NCBI GenBank assembly: GCA_046538075.1
Contig: JBKHJN010000011.1
Location: 1-64,000, forward strand
Direction: 5' to 3'
Source: Desulfobacca_B sp046538075
GTDB taxonomy: Bacteria > Desulfobacterota > Desulfobaccia > Desulfobaccales > Desulfobaccaceae
DNA length: 64,000 nt
Shown here one piece after another: positions 43,353 to 52,274 of the stretch. Position numbers and translations under genes: made by a program. Numbering within the stretch: the stretch's first letter is position 1; each line of letters opens with the position of its first letter. The notes beneath the pieces are model-generated. The model did not search any database, had not been told where the DNA came from, and saw only the letters and a program-made list of their open reading frames with translations.

Positions 43353-46016
43353 ATGCCCAAAAGAACTTTAGAAGTCATTACCACCCATCTCAACGCCGAT
43401 TTTGATGCCCTGGCCTCCATGGTGGCGGCCAAGAAGCTCTATCCCAATGCCCTCCTGGTATTTCCTGGTGCTCAAGAGCGCAACCTGCGGGAATTTTTTG
43501 TCCGTTCCAGTCTCTATTTTTTAGATTTTGCCAAGGTTAGAGATATCAATCTGGAGGAGATCAAACGCTTAATCCTGGTGGACGTCCGACAGGCCAGCCG
43601 CATTGGCAAGTTTGCCGAGGCCTTTCCCAACGATGCAATCGACCTCCATATCTATGACCACCATCCGGACTCGCCGGATGACCTGTCCGGCAGCCTGGAG
43701 GTCATCCGCCCCGCCGGAGCCGCAGTTAGCATCCTGACCAAGATTATCAGAGAGCGCCAGTTGGAGGTCACTCCGGATGAGGCGACCATCATGGCCCTGG
43801 GGATTTATGAAGACACAGGCTCCTTTACCTTTGCCTCCACCACGGTGGAGGATTTTGAGGCCGCTTCCTACCTCTTGTCGCAAGGGGCCAACCTGAACAC
43901 AGTGTCGGAAATGCTCACTCGGGAGCTGACGGTGGAGCAGATCTCGCTGTTAAACGATATGATTCGCAACTCCGTCACCCTAAATATCAGCGGCATTGAT
44001 ATCGTGCTGGCCCGGGCTACCACTTCCCAATACATCGGTGATTTTGCCGTGTTGGTCCACAAATACATGGACATGGAAAATATCAATGTCCTGTTTGCCC
44101 TGGCCCAGATGGAGGATCGGGTTTATGTCGTCGGACGCAGCCGCGTCCAAGAGGTGAACGTTGGCGAAATTTTAAGTGAAATGGGGGGCGGCGGCCACAG
44201 CTACGCGGCTTCCGCCACCATCAAGGACACGCCTCTGGCCCAGGTCGAGGAAACCCTGCGGCAGGTTCTCCAGACCCAGATCAGCCCCCGGCGGACGGCG
44301 CGGGAGCTGATGTCTTTTCCGGTTAAAGCTATCAGCCATGAGGCCACCATGGCTGAGGCCCACCAGAGTATGACTCGCTTGAATATGAACGCCCTGTTGG
44401 TGATGGACCAAGAAAAACTGGTGGGGCTGATCTCGCGTCAGATTGTGGAGAAGGCCATTTATCACGGCCTGCAGGATTTGCCGGTCAAGGAATATATGAC
44501 CACTGAATTTGCCACGGTCGGTCCGGAGGCCTCGCTGGCGGAAATTCAGGAACGGCTGGTGGTTAATAAGCAGCGGCTGCTGCCGGTAGTGGAACAAAAC
44601 CAGGTTATCGGGGTGATTACCCGCACGGATCTGCTCAACCTGCTGATGGCCTCGGGGGCCGGGGCCGAATTTAAATTGGACAAGGAGTTGGCACAACCGC
44701 TGCGCAAAAAAAAGATCAGCGGGCTGCTGCGGGAACGACTGCCCCAAAAGATCCTCAAGATTTTGCAACAGGTCGGACAGGTAGCCGATGAATTGGGCTA
44801 TAATGCCTATGTGGTGGGAGGGTTTGTCCGGGATCTGCTGCTGCGCCATGAGAACCTGGATATTGATATTGTCATCGAGGGGGATGGGATCGCCTTTGCC
44901 CGCAAGTTTGCTGAACGCCATGGGGTTCGGGTGCGGGTCTTCCATAAACTCAAGACCGCGGTGATCATCTTTCCGGATGGCTTTAAAATCGACGTGGCCA
45001 CTGCCCGGACCGAATATTATGAAGCTCCGGGGGCAATGCCGATCGTGGAGGGCAGTTCCATCAAAATGGATCTGTACCGCCGCGATTTCACCATCAACAC
45101 CCTGGCGGTCAAACTCAACGAGCGGCATTTTGGCATCTTGGTCGACTTTTTTGGGGCCCAGCGGGACCTTAAAGAACAGCGTATCAGCGTCCTGCACAAT
45201 CTCAGCTTTGTGGAGGATCCGACCCGGGTCTTTAGGGCGATTCGCTTTGAGCAGCGCTTTAATTTTCAGATCAGCAAACTCACCGCCAGCCTGATCGAGA
45301 ACGCGGTCAAGATCAATTTCTTTGACCGGCTGTCGGGATCTCGACTGTTCGGGGAGCTGAAATTAATTCTGCAGGAGGAAAATCCTATACCGGCGATTGC
45401 CCGGATGGCCAGTTTTGACCTGCTCCAATTCATCCATCCCAGCCTGCGCTGCGATCTGGGGACCAAATGGATACTAGACCAGGTGCGGGGGGTGCTCTCC
45501 TGGCATGATCTGCTATTTTTGGACGAACCCTATGAACCCTGGTTGGTTTATTTCCTCGGTCTGATCGAACCATTGAAGGGCGAGCAACTCCGGGAACTGA
45601 CCCGCCGTCTCAACATAAAACCCAAGATGGCCGAGACCATGCTATGGGCCAAAGAAGCGGCGGATGAGGCTTTGATATATCTCTACCGGCAACCGGATCT
45701 GGGACGCAAGGAGATTTATCATCTTCTCCATAAATTCCCCACCGAGTACCTGCTCTACATGATGGCCAAGACCCGTCAGGAGGTCAGCAAGCGGGCTATT
45801 TCCCTGTACTTTACCCAGCTCAAGAATGTCCAGCCCCTACTCAAGGGTCGTGACTTGCGGGCCATGGGCTATACTCCCGGGCCCCATTTCAAGGTCATGC
45901 TGGAAAGGCTGTTGGATGCCCGGCTAAACCAGGAAGTCAGCACTATCGAAGATGAGCGGGAATATATCCGCACTCATTTTGGCCGCCCGGCCGTAGAATT
46001 GGCGGCCGCGCCCTAA
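43353..46016 (+). CDS. tRNA nucleotidyltransferase (A- or CCA-adding) fused to DHH and CBS domains
   Basis: 887 residues in three modules. The DHH phosphoesterase (THLNADFDALAS, YDHHPDSPDD near 101, and DHHA1 motif GGGGHSYAASA) spans residues 1-310. A CBS pair (ARELMSFPVKAISHEATMAEA, VKEYMTTEFATVGPEASL) covers 315-435. A class II polymerase-beta-type nucleotidyltransferase with GGFVRD (near 489) and DLDIDIV carries the metal-binding Asp pair, followed by the RNA-binding helical domains. This architecture occurs in deltaproteobacteria, where separate CC-adding and A-adding enzymes are known. Whether this one adds A only or all of CCA needs testing. The DHH part may be an oligoribonuclease-type activity. 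Confidence 0.92.
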   Translation: MPKRTLEVITTHLNADFDALASMVAAKKLYPNALLVFPGAQERNLREFFVRSSLYFLDFAKVRDINLEEIKRLILVDVRQASRIGKFAEAFPNDAIDLHIYDHHPDSPDDLSGSLEVIRPAGAAVSILTKIIRERQLEVTPDEATIMALGIYEDTGSFTFASTTVEDFEAASYLLSQGANLNTVSEMLTRELTVEQISLLNDMIRNSVTLNISGIDIVLARATTSQYIGDFAVLVHKYMDMENINVLFALAQMEDRVYVVGRSRVQEVNVGEILSEMGGGGHSYAASATIKDTPLAQVEETLRQVLQTQISPRRTARELMSFPVKAISHEATMAEAHQSMTRLNMNALLVMDQEKLVGLISRQIVEKAIYHGLQDLPVKEYMTTEFATVGPEASLAEIQERLVVNKQRLLPVVEQNQVIGVITRTDLLNLLMASGAGAEFKLDKELAQPLRKKKISGLLRERLPQKILKILQQVGQVADELGYNAYVVGGFVRDLLLRHENLDIDIVIEGDGIAFARKFAERHGVRVRVFHKLKTAVIIFPDGFKIDVATARTEYYEAPGAMPIVEGSSIKMDLYRRDFTINTLAVKLNERHFGILVDFFGAQRDLKEQRISVLHNLSFVEDPTRVFRAIRFEQRFNFQISKLTASLIENAVKINFFDRLSGSRLFGELKLILQEENPIPAIARMASFDLLQFIHPSLRCDLGTKWILDQVRGVLSWHDLLFLDEPYEPWLVYFLGLIEPLKGEQLRELTRRLNIKPKMAETMLWAKEAADEALIYLYRQPDLGRKEIYHLLHKFPTEYLLYMMAKTRQEVSKRAISLYFTQLKNVQPLLKGRDLRAMGYTPGPHFKVMLERLLDARLNQEVSTIEDEREYIRTHFGRPAVELAAAP

Positions 46017-46072
46017 ACTTCTTCGATGGTGGTAACTTTAGCCGGTTCTTTAAGCACCGGGCTGAGGTTGTT

Positions 46073-46645
46073 TCATTTCCTTTTTAAGATTGCCCGCCAA
46101 CCGGTGGCCTGGGTCAGGAAAGGACGATATATTTTGCTAACACTGCCGGCCTGCTCAGTAATGTAGAAGGCATCGGGCTGGATAGCTTTAACCTGCTGCA
46201 AAATTGCTGGCAACTGGCGCCGGCGGGTTACGATATATAATTCCGTTACCGGGCCGAACTTTCCTTCTCCTTCGAAAGTAGTGACGCCATACCCGGCGTC
46301 TCTGATCTCGTTGGCCATTCGCTTGCCGGTGCCTTTGGTAATCACCCGCAAGATAATAAAGCCAAACGCCAGGCGTTTCTCGATGTTGATGCCCACTACG
46401 TTTCCGGTGGAAAAACCCAAGGCATAAAAGATTCCCAACACCGGCTCATTCATAATCTGGTTCACCACCGTGGTTATGACCACCAACCAGATGCTGACTT
46501 CCAGCAGCCCCAAAACAAAAGCTATTTTGCTTCGGCCTTGGACAGTACTGATCGTCCTTAAAGTTCCCAAGCTGACGTCGACTACCCTGGATAAGAAGAC
46601 CAGAATTCCGGTTGCCAGGGTTGCCCAAGAAAACCCAAGCTCCAT
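46073..46645 (-). CDS. DUF2179 (UPF0316) membrane protein
   Basis: 190 residues. Three N-terminal membrane helices (LATGILVFLSRVVDVSLGTLRTIS, FVLGLLEVSIWLVVITTVV, VLGIFYALGFSTGNVVGI) precede a soluble DUF2179 domain (ANEIRDAGYGVTTFEGEGKFGPVTELYIVTRRRQLPAILQQV). This matches the UPF0316 family found in many bacteria, possibly involved in ligand or nucleotide sensing at the membrane, with no firm function. Convergent with the nucleotidyltransferase, separated from surE by 75 bp on the same strand and possibly co-transcribed. Confidence 0.88.
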   Translation of the reverse strand: MELGFSWATLATGILVFLSRVVDVSLGTLRTISTVQGRSKIAFVLGLLEVSIWLVVITTVVNQIMNEPVLGIFYALGFSTGNVVGINIEKRLAFGFIILRVITKGTGKRMANEIRDAGYGVTTFEGEGKFGPVTELYIVTRRRQLPAILQQVKAIQPDAFYITEQAGSVSKIYRPFLTQATGWRAILKRK

Positions 46646-46720
46646 AACCTTGCTCCCTTAGTCGGACCTGGCACCAGCGTATCTGGGCATCGGAGCTGCC
46701 TTTAACCGTCCTGCCTATCC

Positions 46721-47491
46721 TCAGGTTGATAAAGAATCCTGCCACTTGAGCTTCTGAAGTTCGGCCAGGCTGTTATAATGGGTAAGATCGGGATGGATGG
46801 GGGTAATGGAGATATAGCCATTCTGAAGGGCCCAATTGTCTGTGCCCAGATCCGGGTCGTGGCGTTCATTAATGCCTGCCAGCCAGTAATAGATGTTTTC
46901 CCGGGGATCCACCCGGCGGTCAAAGCGTTCGGCCAGACAACTGGTATCCTGGCGGGTCAGAACCACTCCTTTGATCATATCCGGCGGTATGGCGGGGACA
47001 TTGACATTAAGTGAGACCCCTGGAGGCAAGGGCAAGCGAGGCAGTTGCCGGGCCAATTGGCCGGCAAATCGAGCCGCTTCGGAAAAATCCGGGTCTTTAT
47101 AAGTATCAAGCGAAATGGCCAGGGCCCGCAGCCCTAAGATCGCCGCTTCGCTAGCCGCCGACACGGTTCCGGAATATAACACATTGATGCCTAGATTAGC
47201 TCCCAGGTTGATCCCGGAGATCACCAGATCGGGGGCCGGAGACAACAACTCGGCTACCGCGATCTTGACGCAATCCGCCGGGGTGCCATTAATCGCCCAG
47301 CCAAAGAAGGCCCCGTTTTTATTAATTTGCTTGATCCGCAGCGGAGTACTCAGGCTGATGGCGTGGCCCACTGCACTCTGTTCGCTCTCCGGGGCCACCA
47401 CCCGGAGATCGTATTCCGCCTGCAAGGCCTGAAACAGGGCCATCAGGCCCGGGGCATGAATACCATCGTCGTTGGTTAATAGGATGGTCAT
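46721..47491 (-). CDS. surE: 5'/3'-nucleotidase SurE
   Basis: Divalent-metal phosphatase acting on nucleoside monophosphates. The N-terminal ILLTNDDGIHAPGL contains the metal-binding Asp pair, VVAPESEQSAVGHAISL supplies Ser/His residues, and NGTPADCVKIA and VISGINLGANLG follow. 256 residues is normal. The C-terminal swap arm is present (NWALQNGYISITPIHPDLTHY). It starts divergently from the sigma-54 response regulator with a 247-bp gap. Confidence 0.95.
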   Translation of the reverse strand: MTILLTNDDGIHAPGLMALFQALQAEYDLRVVAPESEQSAVGHAISLSTPLRIKQINKNGAFFGWAINGTPADCVKIAVAELLSPAPDLVISGINLGANLGINVLYSGTVSAASEAAILGLRALAISLDTYKDPDFSEAARFAGQLARQLPRLPLPPGVSLNVNVPAIPPDMIKGVVLTRQDTSCLAERFDRRVDPRENIYYWLAGINERHDPDLGTDNWALQNGYISITPIHPDLTHYNSLAELQKLKWQDSLST

Positions 47492-47660
47492 TGTAGATTA
47501 AGGAAGCGGCTCTGCTCTGAGTCGGCAACTCTGGCCAATCTTCAAAATAGCCTGGAGCCCCCGGTCTGTCAATAGCCATTATGGGGAAACAATCCCAAAA
47601 GTTGATTCCCTTGAATTTTTAGTAAATCCTCGCCCTCCAGCAGAAGGGGCTTGATAACGC

Positions 47661-47690
47661 TTGACAACCAGCCGTGTTTTTTGTTAATCT
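47661..47690 (+). promoter_or_regulatory. candidate promoter of the sigma-54 response regulator
   Basis: A consensus TTGACA, 17-18 bases, then TTAATC/TAATCT, about 50 bp before the gene start. Confidence 0.5.
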
Positions 47691-47738
47691 ACCAAAAAAA
47701 TATTGGAATTACAATTGCTTGAAACTTAGTGAATTGGT

Positions 47739-49094
47739 TTGCGGCCGGTGACCAACAGCAAGGTAAAAATCCTGGTCATAGATGATGAGAAGGCCATGCG
47801 GGATGCCTGTTTTCAAATCCTGTCCCGTCTTGGCCACGATGTCGATCTGGCCCCCAGTGGCCGTCAGGGATTGGCTCATCTGGAAAAGTACTCTTATGAT
47901 TTAATCCTGCTGGATCTGGTCATGCCTGACATGAATGGCCTGGAGGTCCTTAAAAAAATTAAAGCCTTGGATGCTGAGGCTCTGGTTACCATTATTACCG
48001 GTTATGGCACTATCCAGTCTGCAGTCGAATCGATGAAGTCGGGGGCCTTTGATTTCCTTCCCAAACCCTTTGCCCCCGATGACCTGCGTCTGTCAGTAAA
48101 GCGGGCCTTGGACAAGCGTCGGATCGACCTCGAAAACCTTTATCTCCGCACCGAATTAAATCGCAAGGATGAACGTTGCGCCATTGTTTTCCAGAGCGAG
48201 GCCATGGCCCGGATCATGGATATGGTCGCCCGGGTCGCTCCCAGCGACAGCACCGTCCTGATCACCGGGGAATCGGGAACCGGCAAGGGGATGGTGGCCA
48301 GCAAGATCCATCGCTTGAGTGCGCGGCACCGCCGTCCGTTTGTCACGGTGGATTGCGGCACTCTGGTCGAAACCTTATTCGAAAGCGAACTTTTCGGTCA
48401 TGTTAAAGGCTCTTTCACCGGGGCCGATGCCAATAAAGTCGGCAAGTTCGAACTGGCCCAAAACGGCACCCTGTTCTTTGACGAAATCAGCAACATCAGT
48501 CTGGAGGTGCAGGCCAAACTGCTGCGCGCCGTGGAGGAACGCAAGATCTCCAAGGTCGGCAGCCACCGGGTGATTAATGTTGATGTCCGCATTGTCGCGG
48601 CTACCAACCAGGACCTGAACCTGGCGATTAAAGAAGGCAACTTTCGCGAGGACCTGTTTTACCGGCTCAACGTGGTGTCCATTCATCTGCCACCGCTGCG
48701 GGATCGCAAAGAAGATATCCCCCTGCTGGTTCACAGTTTTCTGGACAAATACAATCGGCGTCTTAGAAAACAGGTGCGAGGGATTTCCGATGAAGCCATG
48801 GACCTGCTGATGCAGCATGAATGGCCGGGAAATGTCCGGGAATTAGAAAATATTATCGAACGCCTGGTGGTGTTGAGCACCGGGTACTATTTAGAGCCGG
48901 CCGATCTGGCCTTTTCCGGAGCCGTCCTCTCGGCCTCTACCCGCAAAAAAGCTACCAGCCTCAGGGACCTGGAACGAGAGCATATCATTGAAATGTTGCA
49001 TCGCTTCGACGGTCATAAAAAAGAGACTGCCGAGGCCCTGGGAATCGACCGCAAGACCTTGCGTGAAAAGCTCAAACGCTATCATATTGAATAA
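47739..49094 (+). CDS. NtrC-family sigma-54-dependent response regulator
   Basis: 451 residues. The receiver domain (residues 8-125) has IDDE and phosphoacceptor Asp59 in LLDLVMPDMNG, and the switch TITGYGT and KPF. The AAA+ domain has Walker A GESGTGKG, GSFTGA in place of the usual GAFTGA loop, Walker B LFFDEI and the sensor residues. A Fis-type HTH ends it (HKKETAEALGIDRKTLREKLKRY). It activates transcription by sigma-54 RNA polymerase. The GSFTGA variant is known and usually functional. The start is uncertain: TTG 47739 or GTG 47748, neither with a good SD. No cognate kinase is adjacent, so the target genes are unknown. Confidence 0.92.
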   Translation: MRPVTNSKVKILVIDDEKAMRDACFQILSRLGHDVDLAPSGRQGLAHLEKYSYDLILLDLVMPDMNGLEVLKKIKALDAEALVTIITGYGTIQSAVESMKSGAFDFLPKPFAPDDLRLSVKRALDKRRIDLENLYLRTELNRKDERCAIVFQSEAMARIMDMVARVAPSDSTVLITGESGTGKGMVASKIHRLSARHRRPFVTVDCGTLVETLFESELFGHVKGSFTGADANKVGKFELAQNGTLFFDEISNISLEVQAKLLRAVEERKISKVGSHRVINVDVRIVAATNQDLNLAIKEGNFREDLFYRLNVVSIHLPPLRDRKEDIPLLVHSFLDKYNRRLRKQVRGISDEAMDLLMQHEWPGNVRELENIIERLVVLSTGYYLEPADLAFSGAVLSASTRKKATSLRDLEREHIIEMLHRFDGHKKETAEALGIDRKTLREKLKRYHIE

Positions 49095-49112
49095 TTCTTT
49101 CTGAGTCAGCCT

Positions 49113-51452
49113 GTGGGTTCCACACCACCCCCGGCCCGGCCCCAGTTCCGGGGTAAAATCACCCCCACCCTGGTCCTGTTCTACGGCGCCGCCGCTCTGG
49201 CGGCGCAGGTATTATTTTTAAGGGAATTCCTGGTATTGGCCCAGGGCAACGAACTGCAACTGGGTCTGGGTTTATGGGCCTGGCTGATCTGGACCGGCCT
49301 GGGCAGCCTGTGGGGCGGACGCCTGGCTTCCTCCCGGATAGTTGCCCCTGCCACCTTGGCCGGGTGGCTGGGAGTCTTGGGAGGGATGCTGCCGGCCACG
49401 ATGATTCTAACCCGGATTCTCCCCGGGCTGCTCCATTTGCCCCTTGGTCAGGTGCTGCCCCCCTTCCAGGCCGGGCTATTATTCTTGACTTTGTTGGCCC
49501 CTTTCTGTCTAATCTCCGGACTTTTTTTCCCACTGGCCTGCCAGTCTCTAAAAGGTTCCCAAACCTGGGGGACGGTTGGGCGGGTGTACTTTTTGGATAC
49601 CCTCGGCGCGGCCTTGGGGGTGGGTTTTCTGCAGCTGTTGCTGATCGGCCGCATCCCCAGCCTGGAACTGGCTCTGGGGCTGGGACTGATACTCAATCTT
49701 CTCGCCCTCTTAGCCCCTCCGGCCCGCCGCCGGACCCGGCGCTGGATAATGGCCGGATTGGGTCTGCTGATCCTGGGAGGGTTGCTAACTCAGGCCTCGC
49801 GGCTGGAAGATTGGAGCCGCGGCTGGCAGTGGCCCGGACAGAACTTGGTGGCGGTCCAGGAAAGCCCGTATGGCCTGCTCAGTGCCAGCCAGGCGGCCGA
49901 ACAGGTCAATTTTTTTGAAAATAACCTGTGGTACTTCAGCTATCCGGATCCATTGACTGCGGAAGCCCGGGTGCAATACGCCCTCTTGCAACACTCCCAT
50001 CCCCGGCGGGTGCTGTTGATCGGCGGCGGGGTGGGGGGAGCCGTGGCCCAAATTCTTAAAACCCCCGGCCTGACAAACGTAGATTACGTCGAATTAGACC
50101 CGCAACTGATCCGCCTGGCCCGCAGGGTGTTGCCGCCGGTCGCCACTCAACCCCTGCAGGAGCCGCGGGTGCGGCTGATTTATCAGGACGGTCGGCGCTT
50201 CATCAAAAACACTGATTCCACCTATGATGTTATCCTGCTCTGCCTGCCAGAGCCCAAAAATGCCCTGCTCAACCGGTTCTACTCCCTGGAGTTCTTTCAG
50301 GAGGTCAAAGCCCGTTTGCGGCCGGCGGGGGTGTTCAGCTTTGCTCTCACCGGGGCCGAAGTCAGCCTCAGCCCCTTACGGGCCCAGTACCTGGGCCTGG
50401 CCTACCATACCCTGCAGAGAGTATTTCCGGAGGTTCGGGTCTTTCCAGGGCTGACTGTGCGCTTTTTTGCCAGCCCCCGGTCTGGGCAACTGGTAACCGA
50501 CCCTGCCATCTTGGTGTCCCGCCTCCAGGCCCGCCAGCTAAGACTTTATTATGTCAGAGAATATTACCTGTATGAAAATCTTTCCCCCTCCCGGCAGGCC
50601 TACCTCCAGCAAATTTTGGCCCAAACCGACCCAGGACTCAATACCGACCTGTTTCCCCAATGCTATTTTTATGATCTGGTTCTGAGCTGGGCCCAGGAGG
50701 TTGCAGTTGTCAAAGATCTGCTGGTCAGGCTGCGGCCGTTGCCCTTCTGGTCTTTCCCGGTGGCGGTGGTTTTGGCGACTCTGGGCTTGTGGTGGCGGTG
50801 GCGATGCCCCAAGGAAGCGAGAACCGGCTCGGCAGCTTATCGCTCCGCCCCTTATCTTTATAATATTATGATCATGGGCTTAAGCGCCATGGCCCTGGAA
50901 ATTACTTTGGTCATCCTGTTTCAGATTCAAATGGGTTTTCTGTACGGACAACTGGGGCTTTTGATGGCCGCCTTCATGTTCGGTATGGGCCTTGGTTCCG
51001 GCCTGACGCCGCGGCTGATTGCCAGCCAGACCGGGGCCTGGCGATGGTCGCTGGCCTTTCAGGGGGGGACGGTCCTGCTCGCCGGATTGCTCAGCCTGAC
51101 GCTGCCCAATCTCCTCAAGCTGCCCCTGTTGAGCTGGGAAGGTTGGGCTCAGGCCGGTTTTGCAATGCTGCTGGGAAGCGTCGGCCTCCTGGCGGGGGGA
51201 GTCTTTGCCAGTCAGGCGGAACTCCTGCAACAGATTGGAACCGAACTGGCGGTCAGCGCCGGTCTGCTCTATGCTATGGATTTAGTGGGAGCCACCCTGG
51301 GAACTCTGGGGATGGGCCTGATGGCCTTGCCCCTCTGGGGCCTGCAGCAGACCCTGTTGCTGTTGGCGGTTTTTAACCTGTCGGCGCTGATTATTCTTTA
51401 TACCGCCGGACGACCGCATCCCTTTCCGCCGGGCGCCAATAGCCCGGATTGA
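49113..51452 (+). CDS. polytopic membrane protein with spermidine-synthase-like domain
   Basis: 779 residues in three parts. The first consists of about seven N-terminal helices. The second is a spermidine-synthase-fold methyltransferase-like domain with GGGVGGAVAQIL near 302, VDYVELDPQLI and the segment IYQDGRRFIK. The third consists of about seven C-terminal helices. The active-site Asp that true aminopropyltransferases have after this (VIIxDSSDP) is replaced by LLCLPEP, so spermidine synthesis is unlikely. Such fused proteins are often annotated spermidine synthase or MFS fusion and remain uncharacterised. The start is GTG 49113, 18 bp after the response regulator stop, so it may share that transcript. 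Confidence 0.8.
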   Translation: MGSTPPPARPQFRGKITPTLVLFYGAAALAAQVLFLREFLVLAQGNELQLGLGLWAWLIWTGLGSLWGGRLASSRIVAPATLAGWLGVLGGMLPATMILTRILPGLLHLPLGQVLPPFQAGLLFLTLLAPFCLISGLFFPLACQSLKGSQTWGTVGRVYFLDTLGAALGVGFLQLLLIGRIPSLELALGLGLILNLLALLAPPARRRTRRWIMAGLGLLILGGLLTQASRLEDWSRGWQWPGQNLVAVQESPYGLLSASQAAEQVNFFENNLWYFSYPDPLTAEARVQYALLQHSHPRRVLLIGGGVGGAVAQILKTPGLTNVDYVELDPQLIRLARRVLPPVATQPLQEPRVRLIYQDGRRFIKNTDSTYDVILLCLPEPKNALLNRFYSLEFFQEVKARLRPAGVFSFALTGAEVSLSPLRAQYLGLAYHTLQRVFPEVRVFPGLTVRFFASPRSGQLVTDPAILVSRLQARQLRLYYVREYYLYENLSPSRQAYLQQILAQTDPGLNTDLFPQCYFYDLVLSWAQEVAVVKDLLVRLRPLPFWSFPVAVVLATLGLWWRWRCPKEARTGSAAYRSAPYLYNIMIMGLSAMALEITLVILFQIQMGFLYGQLGLLMAAFMFGMGLGSGLTPRLIASQTGAWRWSLAFQGGTVLLAGLLSLTLPNLLKLPLLSWEGWAQAGFAMLLGSVGLLAGGVFASQAELLQQIGTELAVSAGLLYAMDLVGATLGTLGMGLMALPLWGLQQTLLLLAVFNLSALIILYTAGRPHPFPPGANSPD

Positions 51453-51485
51453 AATGATAAACTATCAACCCGACGGATCGGGCCG

Positions 51486-52031
51486 TCAGTCTCCCTCTAG
51501 GCGACGGCGGAATTCATTCACTGCCTGGGGGATCAGACGGCGCAAAAAGATGCCCTGATCCCGGGGCGGCAGGGATTGATATTCTTCAAATTGAGGGTGC
51601 TGGGGCGACAGGGTGGGCAAGGGCAGCGGGGTGGTCCTTGCCGCTGCTTGGCCTTCCTTGATCAGCTGGATGAGAGCGAGGTTTTCGTCTGGCACCGCCG
51701 CCACCCAGCCCAGGCGACGCATGACCTCCAACCGGGCCCGGTCCAGTAATGCTAAGGAAAGGTCCAGGATATTCTGCTTGGCGGCGATTTCCAGGTTGTC
51801 CAGACGGAATCGGGCGGAACCCCCCAGACCCTGCGCTCCCATCACCAGATCGATCAGGACAAATAAATTTTCCTCTCCTGGCATGGCCAGAAACAGCAGG
51901 GTCTGGTCGGAAAGATCTTTAAAACGGGTGTCGGGGCCGAATTGCTCCCGGAAACGGTGCAGCCAGGTGCGAAACCCCTGGTCCGCCGCCACTTTTTGGC
52001 GAAAGCGCTCTAACTCAATAACTTCTGCCAC
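51486..52031 (-). CDS. hypothetical protein, 181 residues
   Basis: No family recognised. Soluble and mainly helical. The N-terminus is VIELERFRQKVAADQGFRTWLHRFREQFG, then FLAMPGEENLFVLIDLVMGAQGLG, and the C-terminal QGIFLRRLIPQAVNEFRRRLEG. There is no signal peptide. It is convergent with the spermidine-synthase-like gene and divergent from the ExeA-like ATPase. Good codon structure and a clear ATG suggest it is real. Its role cannot be inferred from neighbours. Confidence 0.65.
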   Translation of the reverse strand: MAEVIELERFRQKVAADQGFRTWLHRFREQFGPDTRFKDLSDQTLLFLAMPGEENLFVLIDLVMGAQGLGGSARFRLDNLEIAAKQNILDLSLALLDRARLEVMRRLGWVAAVPDENLALIQLIKEGQAAARTTPLPLPTLSPQHPQFEEYQSLPPRDQGIFLRRLIPQAVNEFRRRLEGD

Positions 52032-52274
52032 AGTTGTCCCTTTACACGCTTTAGATCACCTATCTACCGTCCTCATGTCCTGGTAACATAGATTGGAAGC
52101 TGGTGTCAAGTTGGAACCCCTAGGGAAATTAGGCAAGTTGTCATCCCAACCCGGATAGGCTAAAATTTATATTTAAAAGATCATGCCAGGCCGCTCCCTC
52201 GAAACAGGCAAGTTATTTTGAATCGGCCAGGGCTAACCGGCAGGGATGGACAATAATAACCAAATTGAGGCTGA

